From Ruminococcus difficilis (GTDB lineage Bacteria; Bacillota_A; Clostridia; Oscillospirales; Acutalibacteraceae), in assembly GCF_016680995.1 (NCBI RefSeq), contig NZ_JAEQMG010000125.1, forward strand, positions 1 to 29,231: a DNA stretch of 29,231 nt, in the 5' to 3' direction. Shown one piece after another: positions 14,664 through 21,669 of the stretch. Every line of letters starts with the position of its first letter. The first letter of the stretch is position 1. The translations under genes were made by a program, and so were the position numbers. Under the pieces are notes generated by a model. It saw nothing but the letters and a program-made list of their open reading frames with translations, ran no database searches and was not told the origin of the DNA.

Positions 14664-15455
14664 TCAGAAATTGGAGCCTCCGCCGCTGTAGGATCCGCCG
14701 CCGGAGCTTGAGTGGGAGCTGCTGCTCTCCTTGGGTCGGGCGGATTTGGTCACGGTGCTGTAGAGGTAAGTATCGCGTGAGGCGGTCACGTTCATACTGC
14801 CCGTGCGGGTGTAGTTTGCCGCGCCGTGCTGCATGCTGACGGTTTTGAGCTGACTTTTCAGGATCAGCATGATGATAGCGGAGATGACAATGCCGATACC
14901 GAAGGCAAGGAGCAGCTTGGTGAACGAAACATGAGGGGGAACCGCTTTCTTTAAGCCGCTCGCGATCGAGCTGAAAAAGTCATAATAACCGTTAGAATCG
15001 GGATTGTGGTTCTCGATCGCGTCGTTGCGGATATCGAGGCTTTCATCGTCCGTAAGGCGTTTTTCACATTTGCCGGTGCCGAAAACGCCAACATAGCGTT
15101 TTCCGTTCTCATCCGACAGGGTGACCAGTACCAGCAGACCGTCCTTGTTTACGCCGTAAACAGTTTCATAATACCTTTGGATATAGTCGCTCGCCGTGCC
15201 GTTAAATGAGAATTTCGCATTACTCAGATCATTGACAAAGGCAAACAGAACGTTGCATTTACATGCAGCGCTGAGATCGCTCAACTCTCCGAGCAGCTTG
15301 TCGCGTTCGGCGGGGGTCAGCTTCTCGGCGGCGTCGTCCAGCATGTAGCCGTAGTCGCCCTCCTGAGAGGAAACGACGGCGGCTCCGGCAGGAAGTACAG
15401 TGATCGTCAGGAGCATCGCAACCGCGAACAGGATCGCTAAGATTCGTTTCATCAT
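14664..15455 (-). CDS. TPM-domain membrane protein, YdjH/YgcG-like
   Basis: 263 residues. Signal peptide at residues 1-25 (TVLPAGAA), then an extracytoplasmic TPM domain at about residues 30-155 (DDAAEKLTPAERDKLLGEL; DGLLVLVTLSDENGKRYVGVFG). One membrane helix follows (VSFTKLLLAFGIGIVISAII, about residues 175-198). The tail is low-complexity Ser/Gly (SSSSHSSSGGGSYSGGGSNF), as in many YgcG-type proteins. Adjacent ATGs at 15455 and 15452 both fit the AGGAGGTG upstream; the first has better spacing. It is the last gene of a three-gene operon and starts 12 bp after the stop of the zinc-ribbon gene. In Bacillus subtilis the corresponding set is YdjI-YdjG-YdjH, linked to the PspA envelope-stress system. 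Confidence 0.85.
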   Translation of the reverse strand: MMKRILAILFAVAMLLTITVLPAGAAVVSSQEGDYGYMLDDAAEKLTPAERDKLLGELSDLSAACKCNVLFAFVNDLSNAKFSFNGTASDYIQRYYETVYGVNKDGLLVLVTLSDENGKRYVGVFGTGKCEKRLTDDESLDIRNDAIENHNPDSNGYYDFFSSIASGLKKAVPPHVSFTKLLLAFGIGIVISAIIMLILKSQLKTVSMQHGAANYTRTGSMNVTASRDTYLYSTVTKSARPKESSSSHSSSGGGSYSGGGSNF

Positions 15456-15467
15456 CCCTGCACCTCC

Positions 15468-16550
15468 TTACAACAGCTGCGCCAGCCACATGCCGGCGTA
15501 GATGATCGCACCCGAGACGGCGGTGATCAGCGCGGCGACCTTCCAGAATTTGCCCTTATCGGTAGGAAGGTTGCCGACAAACTTGCCGGTCTGGCCGTTC
15601 ATGGCAAAGATGAATTTTTCATCCTTGTAGGTAGTGTTGAGCAGCCACACGGGATAGAATGCGTACTTGGTCTTGCCGTTGTGCAGTCGAACGGAGGTGT
15701 ACTCGGGGGTGACGGTGGCATAACCGTTCACGGTATCGCGGAAGGCGTCGACGGTGGATTCCTTGACGCGCTCGTTGGCGCGTGTAACGGACTGTTCGGC
15801 GTCAACGTCGTATTTATCGGCGAAGTAGCCGGACAGGTATGCGGTCTGAAAATCTACTGCGTCACGGAAGTCGTAGGGCTCCACGCTCTCCATCAGGTCG
15901 TTGGGCATCCGAGTCGAGCCGTCTACGGGGACATGGTCGAAGCCGATACTGCCGGCACGGTAGATGGAGAAGTAGGAGGTCTCAGTGTAATTATAGTCGG
16001 AATCAGACCACATGCGGGTTCGGGTCGCGCGGTAGCGCAGATCGGCGTCCGCGTCGGCGTCGAAGAGCCAGAACGGGACGTAGATGCCCTTGATCTCGTC
16101 GATGTGGTTCTCATCCTTGAATACCTTGGGCAGCAGGAACTTGCCCTGTAGGTGCTTTCTGTACTCCTCCTTCGCCTTCTCCTTATCGAGCTTGAAGGGG
16201 ATGACGTAATCGGGCTTCAAGTCGCCCTTGAACTGTTCCATCACGATCGCGTGGTTACCGCAGAAGGGACACTCGGTCGCCGCGGTGTTCACGTCGCCGA
16301 CGATCTCGCCGCCGCAGCTCTTGCAGATATAGGAGCGCAGTCCGGTCTCCTCGTCCTCAGTCCACTTGGTACCCGCGTCGGTATTCCAGTCGAGGTTATC
16401 GGTACCGGCGTTCTTGAGGTCTTCGTCATAGCCTTTGACCGCTTCAACGTCAAACTCCGTATCGCAGAAGGGACATTTCAGCTTTTGGATCGTGCTGTCG
16501 AATGCTAACGCCCCGCTGCAGCACGGACATTTATATTCATGTACTGCCAT
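15468..16550 (-). CDS. Zinc-ribbon protein with a C-terminal membrane anchor, YdjG-like
   Basis: 360 residues. Two zinc ribbons open the protein: CPCC with CPFCDTEF (residues 8-29), and CKSCGGEI with CPFCGNH (about residues 76-100). The middle is a beta-rich region with aromatic pairs (YVPFWLFDADADADLRYRATR; FYPVWLLNTTYKDEKF). The C-terminus is one hydrophobic helix (FWKVAALITAVSGAIIYAGMW). Such proteins are often labelled 'TFIIB-type zinc ribbon' or even 'PriA-like', but it has no helicase motifs and is not PriA. AGGAGG precedes the ATG. It sits between the SPFH and TPM genes, which matches the grouping of YdjG with YdjI and YdjH. Confidence 0.8.
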   Translation of the reverse strand: MAVHEYKCPCCSGALAFDSTIQKLKCPFCDTEFDVEAVKGYDEDLKNAGTDNLDWNTDAGTKWTEDEETGLRSYICKSCGGEIVGDVNTAATECPFCGNHAIVMEQFKGDLKPDYVIPFKLDKEKAKEEYRKHLQGKFLLPKVFKDENHIDEIKGIYVPFWLFDADADADLRYRATRTRMWSDSDYNYTETSYFSIYRAGSIGFDHVPVDGSTRMPNDLMESVEPYDFRDAVDFQTAYLSGYFADKYDVDAEQSVTRANERVKESTVDAFRDTVNGYATVTPEYTSVRLHNGKTKYAFYPVWLLNTTYKDEKFIFAMNGQTGKFVGNLPTDKGKFWKVAALITAVSGAIIYAGMWLAQLL

Positions 16551-16576
16551 GCTTCCTCCTTATGGAAATGATTGAA

Positions 16577-16607
16577 AGAAAGGCTATAGATCGCCTATAG
16601 CCTTTCT
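16577..16607 (-). terminator. Intra-operon hairpin between the SPFH and zinc-ribbon genes
   Basis: The 13-bp perfect stem AGAAAGGCTATAG/CTATAGCCTTTCT (loop ATCGC) is followed on the minus strand by TTCAATC, a poor T-tract. It could be a partial terminator or an mRNA processing/stability hairpin that lowers downstream expression. Confidence 0.55.
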
Positions 16608-16620
16608 GCGTATTGTTCAA

Positions 16621-17952
16621 TTATACCTTATCGTTATCGTCGAAGATGTCGCCGCACTCGGGGCAGAACTTCGGCGGATGATGCGGATCCTCGGGCTCCC
16701 AGCCGCAGTTGCTGCACTTGTACGCAGCGGCAGCCTCGGGTCTCTTCTGACCGCAGTTAGGGCAGAACTTACCCTTGTTTACTGCGCCGCAGGAACAGGT
16801 CCAGGTATCATCCTCAGGCTTCTTAGTACCGCACTCGGGGCAGAACTTACCGGTCGCCTGTTTGCCGCAGGAGGGACAGGTCCAGCCGACCTGAGCGGGA
16901 GCCGCCTTAGGAGCGGGCGCCGCAGGCTGTTGAGCCGCCTGCTGCTGACCGATCTGGAAGAGGTTGGCGGCCTGACCGGCGCCTACACCCTGAGCCATGC
17001 CCATGCCCATGAAAGCGTTCATCGCGCCGTTCTGGTTGTTTGCGGCGTCCTGCATCGCCTGAGCCTGAGCGCCGACAAGGTGAGCCGCAGCCATGTTGGG
17101 ATCGCGGAAGGCAGCGTTGCGCTGAACCTCCTTGAGCATCTTCTGATCCTCTTCGGGGAGGTCGACGTTCTGGAACGCGACGGATACGAGCTTCAAGCCG
17201 CGCAGCTGTCCCCACTTCTCGTCGAGGACCTGGTTCGCGGCGTCGAGGATCTCCTCCTCATGATCGGGGATCTCGTAGGGGCGGATCTCCATGTGGGAGA
17301 CCTTGCCGAACAGCGGGCGCAGAGAGTTGATGAACTCGGTCTTGAGCTGCTTGTCGATCTCGGAGCGCATATAGTCGCCGCCCGCGAAGTTACCGCAAAC
17401 GTTGGTGTAGAACAGGATCGCGTTCTCGATTCTATAGCTGTAGTAGCCGTTGCAGCGGATGCTGACGTCGAGGTCGATGCCGATACGGCTGTCGACGACA
17501 CGGAACGGTACGGGGTTCGCGGTGCCGAAGGGATTCTCCATCAGCTCCTTGGTGTTGAAATAGTAAACGCGCTGATCCTTGGGCGGTTCGCCGCCGTAGG
17601 TGAAGCGCTTGCCGATCTCTTTGAAGGTGCGCTTGATGCTGTCGCCGAAGGAGCCCGCGAAGATGGAGGGCTCGGTCTGCGAATCATAGGTATATTCGCC
17701 GGGAACGGCGCAGTACTCGGCGACCTTACCCTGATCGACGATGATCGCGCACTGACCCTCGGCTACGACCAGACCCGAACCGTTGGTGATGACGTTGTCA
17801 GAACCCTTGGTGTTCGAGGAACGGCCGGAGGTCTTCTTCTGACCCTTGCGCGCGAGGACGTCCTTGGGCATCGCGTCGCATACGAAGTATTCTTTCCACT
17901 GGTCTGCGAGTACTCCGCCGAGGGAGCCCAGACCTGCTTTGATAAGACCCAT
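16621..17952 (-). CDS. SPFH-domain protein with C-terminal zinc ribbons, YdjI-like
   Basis: 443 residues. No signal peptide. The SPFH (band 7/flotillin-like) domain spans about residues 55-270 (GLVVAEGQCAIIVDQGKVAEY; VDSRIGIDLDVSIRCNGYYS), followed by a helical segment. A Met/Ala/Gln-rich linker (AFMGMGMAQGVGAGQ) comes next, then three or four zinc ribbons from about residue 355 (CPSCGKQATGKFCPECG, CSCGAVNKGKFCPNCG, CSNCG...FCPECGD). SPFH proteins form membrane-associated rings or patches. This type is also annotated as a virion-core-like protein, without functional meaning here. It is the first gene of the operon, with its promoter about 90 bp upstream and AGGAGG before the ATG. No pspA is present beside it, unlike in Bacillus subtilis. 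Confidence 0.88.
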   Translation of the reverse strand: MGLIKAGLGSLGGVLADQWKEYFVCDAMPKDVLARKGQKKTSGRSSNTKGSDNVITNGSGLVVAEGQCAIIVDQGKVAEYCAVPGEYTYDSQTEPSIFAGSFGDSIKRTFKEIGKRFTYGGEPPKDQRVYYFNTKELMENPFGTANPVPFRVVDSRIGIDLDVSIRCNGYYSYRIENAILFYTNVCGNFAGGDYMRSEIDKQLKTEFINSLRPLFGKVSHMEIRPYEIPDHEEEILDAANQVLDEKWGQLRGLKLVSVAFQNVDLPEEDQKMLKEVQRNAAFRDPNMAAAHLVGAQAQAMQDAANNQNGAMNAFMGMGMAQGVGAGQAANLFQIGQQQAAQQPAAPAPKAAPAQVGWTCPSCGKQATGKFCPECGTKKPEDDTWTCSCGAVNKGKFCPNCGQKRPEAAAAYKCSNCGWEPEDPHHPPKFCPECGDIFDDNDKV

Positions 17953-17988
17953 AATCTTTTCCTCCTATAGTGAAAATATGGTGTTGTC

Positions 17989-18017
17989 AGCCGCCAAGGG
18001 TAGGGCGCGCGGCGGCT
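17989..18017 (-). other. GC-rich hairpin in the leader of the SPFH operon
   Basis: AGCCGCC/GGCGGCT (17989-17995 with 18011-18017) encloses 15 nt. It lies between the promoter and the ribosome binding site and has no T-tract, so it is an mRNA leader structure rather than a terminator. Confidence 0.5.
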
Positions 18018-18037
18018 ATGTACTTTCATACATAATA

Positions 18038-18067
18038 ATTATACAATAATATACAGACGAAATGCAA
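18038..18067 (-). promoter_or_regulatory. Probable promoter of the SPFH operon
   Basis: Minus strand: TTGCAT (18062-18067), 18 bp, perfect TATAAT (18038-18043). It looks like a housekeeping promoter rather than a sigma-W type. Confidence 0.65.
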
Positions 18068-18110
18068 GTGATAAAATGTAGAATTATATGTTCAATATTT
18101 GTCAGAACCC

Positions 18111-18148
18111 ACAAAAGGAAACCGGACAGCCGCGGGGGTCGTCCGGTT
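18111..18148 (-). terminator. Terminator of the apbE-membrane protein-esterase operon
   Basis: The stem AACCGGAC/GTCCGGTT (18120-18127 with 18141-18148) is followed on the minus strand by TCCTTTTGT. It lies 16 bp after the esterase stop. Confidence 0.7.
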
Positions 18149-18163
18149 CCTTGTTCTGTCAGA

Positions 18164-19336
18164 TCACTTTTCGTCGATCGTTGCATTTTGTTTTGGGAAG
18201 GCGTACTTGAGGTAGTCGGGGAAGACGGCGCGCCAGTACATCTCGTTATGCACGCCGTCGTCGTACAGCTTGATCGTCACCTTGTCGGCGGGATAGCCGA
18301 TCTTTTTGAGGTTCTCGGGCATCGTGACGGCGCCGGTATAGAGCATCTGCTCGAGGTTATCGGACTTCGCGTTACCGCAGTAAAGGTAGATGAAGGGAGC
18401 GTTCTTTGAGAAATCTTTTTTGCTCAGGTACTCGACCCATGTTTGGTCGCTGTACAGGATGAACGCGGGGGAGAGCGCGCCTACCGAGGAGAAGAGGTCG
18501 GGATGCTCCATCGCAATGTAGAAGCACTCGATACCGCCCGAGGAGGAGCCGCAGATGTGGGTGTGCTCGCGGTCGGTATAGACGTTGTAGTTCTCGTTGA
18601 TATAGGGCATGACGGTGTTGACGACGAAGTCGCTGAAATATTCGCCGTGACCTTCCTTGTAGCTGCTGTTGTCGACGTTTCCGGACTGTACCTCGCCGAG
18701 ATCGGGGGTCAGCTCGTTGTCGCGCCAGCCGTCGGCGTTCTCGATACCGACGATGATGCAGGGGTTGCCGTTCGAGACATTCATCGCCCGAACGCTCTCG
18801 GCAACGCCCCACGAGCCGTAGGAGGTCGCCTGACGCTTGAAGAGGTTCTGGCCGTCGGTCATGTAGATGACGGAATATTTCTCGGAGCCGTTCGGATCGT
18901 AAGTGTCGGGCGTCCAGATCAGGATATCCTTCTTGCGGTTCTCGTAATCGAAGCTGACGCGCTTGTACTCCGGCTCGGGATAGCCGGTGTCGTAGGGGTA
19001 GAAGTGGTTCGAGCCCAGCACCCAGCCCTCGACGTAGTCGTTGAAGCTCAGCTCCTCGGTGGTCTTGTCGCCGACGGTGAAGATGACGCGGTCGAATTTT
19101 GCGGTATTCGCCTTGGCGGCGAACTGCGTGCCCTTCTCGGTGGTTTCCTGTTTTGTCATCTTGACCTCGAGCTTCTCGTCGCTGTCGGTGGAGAAGAAGG
19201 TCGCGGTAATGCTGTCGCCGTTGTTCTCATCGATCGCATAGATGATGTGACCGTCAGACGCGGACTGACCGCCGCAGGCGGAAAGACTCAGCACGGCGAT
19301 CATGGCGCAGATAAGGATACACAGTACTTTCTTCAT
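18164..19336 (-). CDS. Esterase-family (alpha/beta hydrolase) lipoprotein
   Basis: 390 residues. Lipoprotein signal with lipobox LSAC-G, lipidated Cys21. Residues ~28-115 look like a small beta-sandwich. From about residue 124 it is a putative esterase domain of the PF00756 type (YKRVSFDYENRKKDILIWTP; YSVIYMTDGQN). The nucleophile is Ser265 in GSSSGG; His363 in DDGVHNEMYWRAVFPDYL is the likely catalytic His and Asp326 a candidate acid. Relatives include feruloyl and acetyl-xylan esterases and enterochelin esterase, so a role in trimming plant polysaccharides fits a dockerin-bearing organism but is not proven. It starts 3 bp after the stop of the upstream small membrane protein and is the last gene of the apbE operon. 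Confidence 0.85.
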   Translation of the reverse strand: MKKVLCILICAMIAVLSLSACGGQSASDGHIIYAIDENNGDSITATFFSTDSDEKLEVKMTKQETTEKGTQFAAKANTAKFDRVIFTVGDKTTEELSFNDYVEGWVLGSNHFYPYDTGYPEPEYKRVSFDYENRKKDILIWTPDTYDPNGSEKYSVIYMTDGQNLFKRQATSYGSWGVAESVRAMNVSNGNPCIIVGIENADGWRDNELTPDLGEVQSGNVDNSSYKEGHGEYFSDFVVNTVMPYINENYNVYTDREHTHICGSSSGGIECFYIAMEHPDLFSSVGALSPAFILYSDQTWVEYLSKKDFSKNAPFIYLYCGNAKSDNLEQMLYTGAVTMPENLKKIGYPADKVTIKLYDDGVHNEMYWRAVFPDYLKYAFPKQNATIDEK

Positions 19337-19339
19337 GAT

Positions 19340-19678
19340 TCATTCTCCTTTGTCGTTTGTATCGACATTCCCGCGAGCCTGTGACAGCGGGATATTGACG
19401 TCGTTGGTCTTGACCGAATAGGGGTTGATGTTCTTGACGGGCGGATAAGGCGGGGCGGAATTCGCCCAGCGGATCACCCCGCGCAGCACGAGCTGCCAGA
19501 TAATCATATACAGCAGAAAGCCGCCGAAGTAGACCAGACAGTACCACCACTTGATGTACTGCGGGATGATGAAGTGTAGGATCAGCAGGATCCAGCCCGG
19601 GGTCGTCAGGCGAAAGTTGAGCATGATGTTGAACAGCAGCACGACTAAGAACGAGCCGCCGCGTGAAGTTTTACGCAT
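19340..19678 (-). CDS. Small membrane protein in the apbE operon
   Basis: 112 residues. AAGGAG precedes the ATG at 19678. Two hydrophobic segments (about residues 9-40, LLFNIMLNFRLTTPGWILLI, and 45-68, WYCLVYFGGFLLYMIIWQLV) are followed by a polar tail containing APPYPPVKNINPYSVKTND. No domain is recognised. It lies 13 bp after apbE and 3 bp before the esterase gene, so the three are surely co-transcribed. Confidence 0.75.
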   Translation of the reverse strand: MRKTSRGGSFLVVLLFNIMLNFRLTTPGWILLILHFIIPQYIKWWYCLVYFGGFLLYMIIWQLVLRGVIRWANSAPPYPPVKNINPYSVKTNDVNIPLSQARGNVDTNDKGE

Positions 19679-19691
19679 AATTACTCCTTGG

Positions 19692-20693
19692 TTAGTTGAT
19701 GGTTTCGATACGGAGATCGTAGCCCTGAGCGAGGGTGAAGCGGTCGGTGATCCCCTCCGTAAGGGAGATCGTGCCGTCGTCGGTGAGGATCACGAAGTCG
19801 AAACTCGGGTGAGTGTGATAATATTCGATCGCCCTGTCGCGTCCCATGACGAACAGCGCGGTCGACAGCGCGTCAGCCGCCGTACCGTCGTCGGTGAGGA
19901 TCGTGACCGACTGTATGCCGTTCTCGACGGGAGCGGCGGTCTTAGGGTCGAGGATATGGATGTAGCGCCTGCCGTCGCGCTCGAAGTAGCGCTCATACCC
20001 GCCCGAGGTCGCGACAGTGCCGCCGTCGAGCGACAGATAGCCGAAGTACGCCGCAGGGTTCCCGGGATCGGCAACGCCTACCTTGAAGGGGCTGCCGTCG
20101 GGCTTTCTGCCATATAAGCGGATGGTGCCGCCGAGGTTGAGCACCGCCGCCTGCGCCTTGCTTTCTTCCAATAATTTGCCGCAGCAGTCGGCGGCGTAAC
20201 CCTTTGCGACCGCGCCGAGATCGACACGGGTATTGTCGGAGAGCTTCACGGAATCACCGTCGAGGGTGACTTGACGATAGTCGATCATTTCGGACAGCTT
20301 CTTCAGCTCGTCATCATCGGGGATACGGTAGTCGCCGGATGTAAAGCCCCATGCTTGTACAGCGGGACAGACCGTAAGGTCAAAGCTCCCGCGCAGCGCC
20401 TCGCTGAGTTGTAAGGAGCGCTTCAGCAGAGCGGCGGTATCGGGGCTGACGGAGGCGCTTTTCTCCCGGTTCAGTCGGTAGAGCTCGCTGCTCTCGTCCG
20501 TCATGTCGAGCAGGCTGTCGAGCTCGTCGATACGGCTTCGGAGCTGATCGCCGACCTTATCGTCGCCGTAGACCGTGAGGGTCATGAGCGTATCCATCGC
20601 CTCGAAGGAGGTCACGGCGGGCTTTGCAGTCGCACAGGCGCTCAGAGCGAGTAAAATTATGGCGCAGATCGCGCCGCATAACAATCGTTTCAT
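19692..20693 (-). CDS. apbE: FAD:protein FMN transferase (ApbE), lipoprotein
   Basis: Transfers FMN from FAD to a Thr/Ser of target proteins outside the membrane. 333 residues, usual length. Lipobox LSAC-A. Family features: FEAMDTLMTLTVYG near the N-terminus, FDLTVCPAVQAWGF, the nucleotide-binding VDLGAVAKGYAAD, VLNLGGTIRLYG, and the metal-binding DGTAADALSTALFVMG. No FMN-binding-domain substrate is encoded in the window. The ATG at 20693 lacks an evident ribosome binding site; an extended -10-like TGTGATAAT ends 8 bp before it, so the transcript may be leaderless or nearly so. It is divergent from the NusG-II/Gx genes, which often accompany ApbE in Clostridia. Confidence 0.93.
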   Translation of the reverse strand: MKRLLCGAICAIILLALSACATAKPAVTSFEAMDTLMTLTVYGDDKVGDQLRSRIDELDSLLDMTDESSELYRLNREKSASVSPDTAALLKRSLQLSEALRGSFDLTVCPAVQAWGFTSGDYRIPDDDELKKLSEMIDYRQVTLDGDSVKLSDNTRVDLGAVAKGYAADCCGKLLEESKAQAAVLNLGGTIRLYGRKPDGSPFKVGVADPGNPAAYFGYLSLDGGTVATSGGYERYFERDGRRYIHILDPKTAAPVENGIQSVTILTDDGTAADALSTALFVMGRDRAIEYYHTHPSFDFVILTDDGTISLTEGITDRFTLAQGYDLRIETIN

Positions 20694-20701
20694 AACAGAA
20701 G

Positions 20702-20728
20702 ATTATCACAGATCAGGCGTGAAGTCAA
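20702..20728 (-). promoter_or_regulatory. Possible promoter of the apbE operon
   Basis: Minus strand: TTGACT (20723-20728), a short 15-bp spacer, GATAAT (20702-20707) with an upstream TG (extended -10). The spacing to the apbE ATG would give almost no leader. Confidence 0.4.
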
Positions 20729-20735
20729 TCTGTGT

Positions 20736-20764
20736 TTGCAATTTGTGCCTTGATGTGTTACTAT
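20736..20764 (+). promoter_or_regulatory. Probable promoter of the NusG-II/Gx/beta-lactamase-fold operon
   Basis: TTGCAA (20736-20741), 17 bp, TACTAT (20759-20764) with extended -10 TG. It lies back to back with the apbE promoter in a 102-bp divergent region. Confidence 0.55.
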
Positions 20765-20795
20765 GGCGGTGTAATACTAATGATACGGAGTTTAT

Positions 20796-21161
20796 ATGAA
20801 ACATAAGCCAATTCTGATCACGATTTGCGTGATCTTTATCATCGGGATCATCGGGTCGGTATGGGTGCTCAATGCGCCGAAGAAGAGCTTCGTCCGCGTC
20901 GTGTCCGACGGCAAAACCGTCTATACCGCCGATCTCGGCGTGACCGCCGATACGTCCTTTGACGTCGAATATCAGGGTCACGTCAATACCGTCGAGATCA
21001 GGGATCATCAGATCCGCGTCAAGAGCGCCGACTGTCCCGATCAGACCTGCGTAAAGATGGGATATCTGCACAGCGCGGCGATGCCGGTCGTCTGTCTGCC
21101 GCATAAGCTCGTCATCGAATTTACCGAAACTGCCGACGGCGTGGACGCCGTGACGAGGTGA
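20796..21161 (+). CDS. NusG domain II-containing membrane-anchored protein
   Basis: 121 residues. One N-terminal hydrophobic helix (ILITICVIFIIGIIGSVWVL) acts as anchor or signal, and the rest is probably extracytoplasmic. The body has the family pattern VEIRDHQIRVKSADCPDQTCVKMGY...VVCLPHKLVIE, with three conserved Cys (C.dqtC..G...VCLP). This family is named for resemblance to domain II of NusG and is not a transcription factor. GGAG lies 5 bp before the ATG. The next gene, for a Gx-type membrane protein, starts 4 bp after its stop. Such pairs are found with ApbE and FMN-binding redox proteins, so a role in an extracytoplasmic flavin electron chain is inferred. Confidence 0.88.
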   Translation: MKHKPILITICVIFIIGIIGSVWVLNAPKKSFVRVVSDGKTVYTADLGVTADTSFDVEYQGHVNTVEIRDHQIRVKSADCPDQTCVKMGYLHSAAMPVVCLPHKLVIEFTETADGVDAVTR

Positions 21162-21165
21162 CGCC

Positions 21166-21669
21166 ATGAAAGAGAACGTCAAACGGCTCGCTCAGCTCGG
21201 CGTGCTGACCGCTGTCGCGCTGATCATCTTCGTCGTGGAGTTACAGATCCCGAATCCCTTCCCGATCCCGGGCATCAAGCTCGGGCTCGCGAATATCATC
21301 ACCGTTTACGCGGTGTATCACTACCGAGTGTATGAGGTCGCGATGCTGGTGACCGTGAGGCTGGTGCTCGGCGCCGTGTTCGGCGGGAACATCTCCGCAC
21401 TGCTCTACAGCGCGGCGGGCGCGTATCTCTGCTTGATCGGGATGCTGCTGCTCAAGCGCGTCATCGACGAAAAGCACCTCTGGATGGCGTCGGTGCTCGG
21501 CGCGGTACTCCACAACACGGGACAGCTGCTGATGGCGCTGGTGCTTCTGCGTACGCCGCAGTTATGGTTATACTATCCGTTTCTGCTCCTGTCGGGGTGT
21601 CTTGCGGGAGCCTTCACCGGGCTGTGCGCTCAACTCGTGACCGTGCGGCTGAAAGGATGGAAACGATGA
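21166..21669 (+). CDS. Gx transporter family protein (heptaprenyl diphosphate synthase component I-like)
   Basis: 167 residues, about five membrane helices. The N-terminal AQLGVLTAVALIIFVVELQIPNP and GIKLGLANIITVYAVY are the hallmark of the PF07456 family (Hpre_diP_synt_I/Gx transporter), which resembles the substrate-binding S component of ECF transporters. The prenyl-synthase name comes from an early link to a heptaprenyl synthase; no catalytic aspartate-rich motif is present here. GAGGTG sits 5 bp before the ATG. The last codons overlap the start of the next gene (ATGA), so the three plus-strand genes form one operon. Confidence 0.85.
   Translation: MKENVKRLAQLGVLTAVALIIFVVELQIPNPFPIPGIKLGLANIITVYAVYHYRVYEVAMLVTVRLVLGAVFGGNISALLYSAAGAYLCLIGMLLLKRVIDEKHLWMASVLGAVLHNTGQLLMALVLLRTPQLWLYYPFLLLSGCLAGAFTGLCAQLVTVRLKGWKR

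Noticed and set aside
15468..16550. PriA helicase annotation for the zinc-ribbon gene
   Set aside because: Only the Cys motifs resemble PriA; there are no Walker motifs, and the protein ends in a membrane helix.
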